A stretch of DNA of 64,000 bases, taken from the NCBI GenBank assembly GCA_019155185.1, contig CM032798.1:19745568-19809567 (forward strand). Direction: 5' to 3'. Origin of the DNA: Beaufortia kweichowensis (Eukaryota; Chordata; Actinopteri; Cypriniformes; Gastromyzontidae). Positions 60,041 to 64,000 of the stretch are shown here, piece by piece (positions within the stretch are counted from its first letter, which is position 1; each line of letters begins with the position of its first letter). The notes below the pieces were generated by a model that was given only the letters and a program-made list of their open reading frames with translations, did no database searches and was not told the DNA's origin. Both the position numbers and the translations under genes were made by a program.

Positions 60041-60713
60041 CAATAAAGCAAATTTAAACAACAAAAGAGCAACAAAGTACAAGTGCAGTGAAACTAGTCT
60101 GTTAACCTAAGCGGTCATCTTACAAGTGTCTGACATCTCAGACTATTATCCTGTTTTCAAAGTACTATGTCAAAATTACAGACGAATAGAACATTTAATA
60201 GTAGAATAGTGTATTTTTACATCATGGATAAAGTTACAGTATTGTACAGTAACCTCTGATATCAAAAAATATTTAATGTTTTAATAGATCTATATGGCTC
60301 AAGTTTTAAAATGTGTGTCTATTTTAAATTCATACTGCTGTAAAAAATATACACAAAATACATTTCTGTATGTAGTGTTCAGAAAATATTAAGTATGGTA
60401 ATATGTATGTGAATATTATAATGTAAATTACTTGGTATTACTAGAAATGAATTGAAATAGAAATGAAAATATGAAAAATCTTCTATTCTGCACTTTTGAA
60501 TTAAACACGATGAAGTCTCTCGAGAGATCACGAATTACATTAGTGTAATATTTGTGTTTGTCTCACTGTACACACATTTAACATGATGAATAGACAGCAT
60601 TCACTCGTGAAACATTTTCTTATTTTTGTAGTTTTTAACCGTGCTCGAAAAGCCAGCTCATGAATCATTGCGAAAGTTTATTACTCATCACACGCGCTTG
60701 CACAGCCCCAGTC

Positions 60714-61267
60714 TGTCACGGTCGCATCAGATCCGACCGTCACCAGCGCACGATCCCCATCACCGGTGTATTAGGACTTCCTTTCCCATCATCCCGTTCA
60801 CCGCACGCCATCATCACTCATCACCGTCACCTGCTGTCTTCACCTGTCTTCAATGATTATGGACTCTTTATATTCTCCCCGTTTTCATTCACTCACTGTC
60901 AGGTATTGGTTAAGCTTCTCCATGCTTCACGCCATACCGACCTTTGATTATCTCCTGTCTTGACTTGTTTGTTTAAGACCTGTTCATAGACCTGTTTAAG
61001 ACCTGTTCATAGACCTGTTTAAGACCTGTTCATAGACCTGTTCATAGACCTGTTTAAGACCTGTTCATAGACCTGTTTAAGACCTGTTCATAGACCTGTT
61101 TAAGACCTGTTCATAGACCTGTTTAAGACCTGTTTATTTCTACGTTTATATTACCTGTTTGATTTACCTGTTATTAGTTCTCTTTGTTGTTTTACCTGAG
61201 TTCTTGTGTTTGTACCCGTTTCGTTTTGTTTAAGTAAACTTTGATTATCTCCCTCAGTCCCGTAACA
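60714..61267 (+). mobile_element. solo-LTR-like element B with TSD CAGTC
   Basis: Starts TGTCACGGTCGC and ends CCCGTAACA, flanked by a perfect 5-bp duplication CAGTC (60709-60713 and 61268-61272). About 554 bp; it contains an internal tandem repeat and a TTTATATT TATA-like motif. The termini match element A, but much of the middle differs. Confidence 0.7.
60970..61135. repeat. tandem repeat inside element B
   Basis: Repeats of GTTTAAGACCTGTTCATAGACCT, with some copies lacking the GTTTAA half, giving a mixed 12- and 24-bp-like periodicity. It accounts for the greater length of element B. Confidence 0.9.
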
Positions 61268-61300
61268 CAGTCCTTATGTAAAATTGCCTTGATAAGTGAC

Positions 61301-61678
61301 TGTCACGGACACGCCAGGCTCGCAACTCACCCAATCACAACGCTCACCCTCTCCCGAGTTCTGATCACCGCCACCTGTTCATCATCACCGCACCAGCTTA
61401 AAAGACACTCACCCACAGCCAGTCACTGTCCAGTCTCAACATTGTTACCCGGACTTACCTGTGTTCGCTATCGTCTCCAGTTGGATTATTCCCTCGTCGA
61501 CTCTTCAGTGTTCCTCCTCTGTCGTCTTCTCGTCTTCTGTACTCCCAAGTTCATCTGTATCCCAAGGACAGTATTAGTTTTGAGTTTACTTGCCTGTTTC
61601 TGTTTACCATTTGTTTATCTGTTCTATTAAAACCACCTTCCTGTTATCCGCTGACTCCGTCCCTTCTGTTCTGTAACA
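61301..61678 (+). mobile_element. solo-LTR-like element C with TSD GTGAC
   Basis: Starts TGTCACGGACACG and ends TTCTGTAACA, flanked by a perfect 5-bp duplication GTGAC (61296-61300 and 61679-61683). About 378 bp. An ATTAAA poly(A)-like signal lies about 50 bp before the end, as in an LTR R region. Confidence 0.75.
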
Positions 61679-61683
61679 GTGAC

Positions 61684-62310
61684 GATGTTTTATTATTTCT
61701 AACAGCAAACTCAGCACTTAATATAAGCGTTAATATAAAGAATGCATTAAAATTACATGCTGTTTTTGACAGATCTGTGATCAACACAAACATTTATAAA
61801 TGAAGGCAGAGCGCCATCTTACATCCACTTACATATATTACATCTTCCATTAACATTTATACTGTTTATATTAATTATGTCCATTTCATCTATACTTTTG
61901 TTAAACTAAACGTTTCTCTCCACCTGTTGCGACAGTGATGCACACAGCGATACTGAGAACTCATTGGCTGGAAAGCTCCCTTCATAATGATTGGTTATGA
62001 AAGCGGAAGACGGTAAACTTTTGTACTTTCGGTGGCTTTAAAAGGCACTCGTTCTTTTGCTCCTGTGATTGATTGCCGGGAGGATTGATAATGCTGATTG
62101 CTTTTCCCTGAGTGGAATTTTTGCTTTGAGAAGTTTATCTGCGTTTGTGTAAACATATGAAGATCATGAGGTGATTCACACATGCAATATTACTTTCAAT
62201 AAACACACGGAGCAAGTATGAGGTTCTTTTGAAACGCATTTTAAAGTATGATTTTTGATGACATTTAATGTCTGTTCTAGTTGTAAAGTTGTATAGGTGT
62301 CAATAACTTA
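61684..62310. other. gene-free spacer between elements C and D
   Basis: No gene, repeat end or RNA gene could be supported in these 627 bases. Confidence 0.5.
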
Positions 62311-62315
62311 CTCTT

Positions 62316-62712
62316 TGTCACCGAACAGAAGGGACGGAGTCAGCGGATGCAAAACAAAGGTATCTTTAATGAGAAACAAAACACAAATGGATAACTTAAA
62401 CAGGAATGTAACTTAAACAAATACTGTCCTTGAAAGAGCCGATGAGTAGAGGTGAACACAGAAGACGAGAAGACGATGAAGACGATGAAGAAGATGAGAC
62501 GAAGATGAATCCACAGGTAATTGTCGTAACACACAGGTAAGAGTCCGGGTAACAAATGTTTAGACTGGACAGTGACTGGTAGGGGGTGAGTGTCCTTTAT
62601 ACAAGTGTGGTGATGACGGTCAGGTGGTGGTGATCAGTATTCCGGAGATGGGGAGCGTTGTGATTGGGTGCGTTGTGATAGAGTGCTTGGCGAGCCTGGC
62701 GTATCCGTAACA
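62316..62712 (-). mobile_element. solo-LTR-like element D, reverse, with TSD CTCTT
   Basis: Plus strand starts TGTCACCGAACAGAAGGGAC and ends GTATCCGTAACA, the reverse orientation of the C type (the GACGGAGTCAGCGG segment is the complement of C's 3' end). Flanked by a perfect CTCTT duplication (62311-62315 and 62713-62717). Confidence 0.75.
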
Positions 62713-63023
62713 CTCTTTTGTCTCAAGTAAAAGTTACGCTTTGTGTAGTTGTGCTTGTTACGGCTCGTCCCTTCACCTTCCTCATGAACTACACTTCCCA
62801 CAATCCCTTGCACCACTCCTCCACCATCTTTGATTGTTTTCACCTGTTCCCATTTACCCGGACCTTATTTATACCCTGAGTCTTCACAGGGTCAGATCTT
62901 GTTGTTTGTTCCTACTTACCCGAGCCTTCTGACCTTCTTCTCCATCATCTGTCTTCTCTCTCTCTTTGTACAATTGTTATATTCACCGTTTGCCATTTGC
63001 TGTGTTCACCATTAACATGGTTG

Positions 63024-63222
63024 TACATTTACATTTATTCATTTATTCATTTAGCCGACGCTTTTATCCAAAAAACTTACAAGTGACCAGTGGCACACTG
63101 GGAGCGATTAGGGGTGAGGTGTCTTGCTCAAGTGCACCTCAGTTGTTTCCTGCTGGTACTGGGAATCGAACCAGCAACTATATGGTTGATAGTCCAACTC
63201 TCTAACCACTAGGCTACAACTG
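63024..63222 (-). mobile_element. tRNA-derived SINE, near full length, inside element F
   Basis: Reverse orientation: tail TAGCCGACGCTTTTATCCAA, middle, then the reversed B-box GGGAATCGAACCAGCAACTA and reversed A-box region CTAACCACTAGGCTACAA. This is the most complete reverse copy in the window. Confidence 0.7.
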
Positions 63223-63271
63223 TATTCACCGTTTGCCATTTGCTGTATTCACCAATTGCCATTGTTGTGTT

Positions 63272-63659
63272 TGTTACAGAACAGAAGGGACGGAGTCAGC
63301 GGCTGTCAGGAATGGTAATTTATTAACACAAAAGATTATCAAAGAAAAGACTTCTTAAGCACAGGAATCAACTGAAAGAAATACTGTCATTTTAGAACTC
63401 AGGAGAACACTGGAGACGAGGAATCATTGGAGGATGAAACACTGGGAAACACTGGAGAATCAACGAGGGGAATCAGGATCACGGGAAACGTGAACGCAGG
63501 TAAGTAAGTGCGTGTACTAACATTGAGAATGGACAGTGACTGGTGGTGGGTGAGCGTCTTTTGTGCTGGTGTTGATGAGAATCAGGTGGAGGTGATTAGA
63601 ATTCGGGAGAGGGTGAGCGCTGTGATTGGGTGAGCTGAGAACCTGGCTTGTCCGTGACA
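63272..63659 (-). mobile_element. solo-LTR-like element E, reverse, nested in F, with TSD GTGTT
   Basis: Plus strand starts TGTTACAGAACAGAAGGGAC and ends CTTGTCCGTGACA, flanked by a perfect GTGTT duplication (63267-63271 and 63660-63664). Same subfamily and orientation as D; both carry GACGGAGTCAGCGG near the left end. Confidence 0.75.
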
Positions 63660-63822
63660 GTGTTGACCGGTTGCTATTGTTATATTCACCGTTTGCCATT
63701 GTTGCTTATTGTTCACGTTGTCACATTGTTGTTAATATCCTGTGTTTTGTTTAAGTAAAGTGTAATTTAAGATTACCATTATCATCACCGTGTCTCTTTG
63801 CATCGCACCCCATAAGAGTGCT

Positions 63823-64000
63823 AGGTAGATTTTGTGTCTACTAAATATCCACCAAGATGACTGTAATTGTATGTACACATGACGCTTTCAGTGTAATGTT
63901 GTTGTGTCATTTAAGGAGCCTCTTGTTCTTGTCATGTGTACATTTAATTAGGGCTGCATGATAATGAAAAAGTATGATATGTGGTAGCATACTAAATGTG
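63823..64000. other. gene-free right edge
   Basis: Nothing supportable was recognised in the last 178 bases. Confidence 0.5.

Larger units (their letters stand above)
62756..63817 (+). mobile_element. LTR-like element F with TSD GTGCT, host of two later insertions
   Basis: Starts TGTTACGGCTCG and ends CCCATAAGA, a decayed version of the CCCGTAACA terminus, with GTGCT on both sides (62751-62755 and 63818-63822). It has a TATA-like CTTATTTATACCC. The SINE at 63024-63222 and element E at 63272-63659 lie inside it, so F is the oldest of the three. Confidence 0.55.

Overview
The window is vertebrate, almost certainly teleost fish DNA. It has long spliced genes with GT-AG introns, vertebrate-type proteins (SMARCA4, MARF1, BMERB1, MBD5, a SOWAH-family protein, a C2H2 zinc-finger protein), dense (CA)n/(GA)n/(AGAC)n microsatellites, and a fish-type tRNA-derived SINE whose tail contains CGCTTTGGATAAAAGC. 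The SINE and the short LTR-like elements suggest a cypriniform, but that is inference. All exon boundaries were assembled by hand from splice signals, reading phase and recalled family sequence; no alignment was run.

Layout. 1-4.5 kb: a 1.35-kb degenerate minisatellite, one orphan signal-peptide exon, microsatellites. 4.5-15.1 kb, minus strand: smarca4, 32 coding exons. 15.1-16.7 kb: a CpG-rich divergent promoter region. 16.7-18.6 kb, plus: a nine-finger C2H2 gene. 20.0-32.5 kb, plus: marf1, 24 coding exons. 35.4-39.0 kb, minus: bmerb1, tail-to-tail with marf1. 39.3-40.3 kb, plus: a weak candidate two-exon small gene head-to-head with bmerb1. 43.0-54.3 kb, plus: mbd5 with a far-upstream non-coding exon. 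58.1-59.1 kb, plus: an intronless SOWAH-family ankyrin gene. 59.2-63.8 kb: a cluster of six short TG...CA elements, each with a 5-bp target-site duplication, one nested inside another.

The genes are independent housekeeping or regulatory loci: chromatin remodelling (smarca4), chromatin association (mbd5), RNA decay (marf1), bMERB protein (bmerb1). They do not form an operon-like system. marf1 next to bmerb1 matches the mammalian neighbourhood as I know it. I see no sign of an undescribed biological system. The points most worth checking are two apparent lesions in the 3' half of smarca4 (a missing exon segment beside a GA array, and a 2-nt frameshift in the bromodomain), a GC-AG intron in the same gene, the LTR-like cluster, a terminal-inverted-repeat element abutting a marf1 splice acceptor, a CaaX-like end on bmerb1, and a predicted N-myristoylation start on the SOWAH gene.
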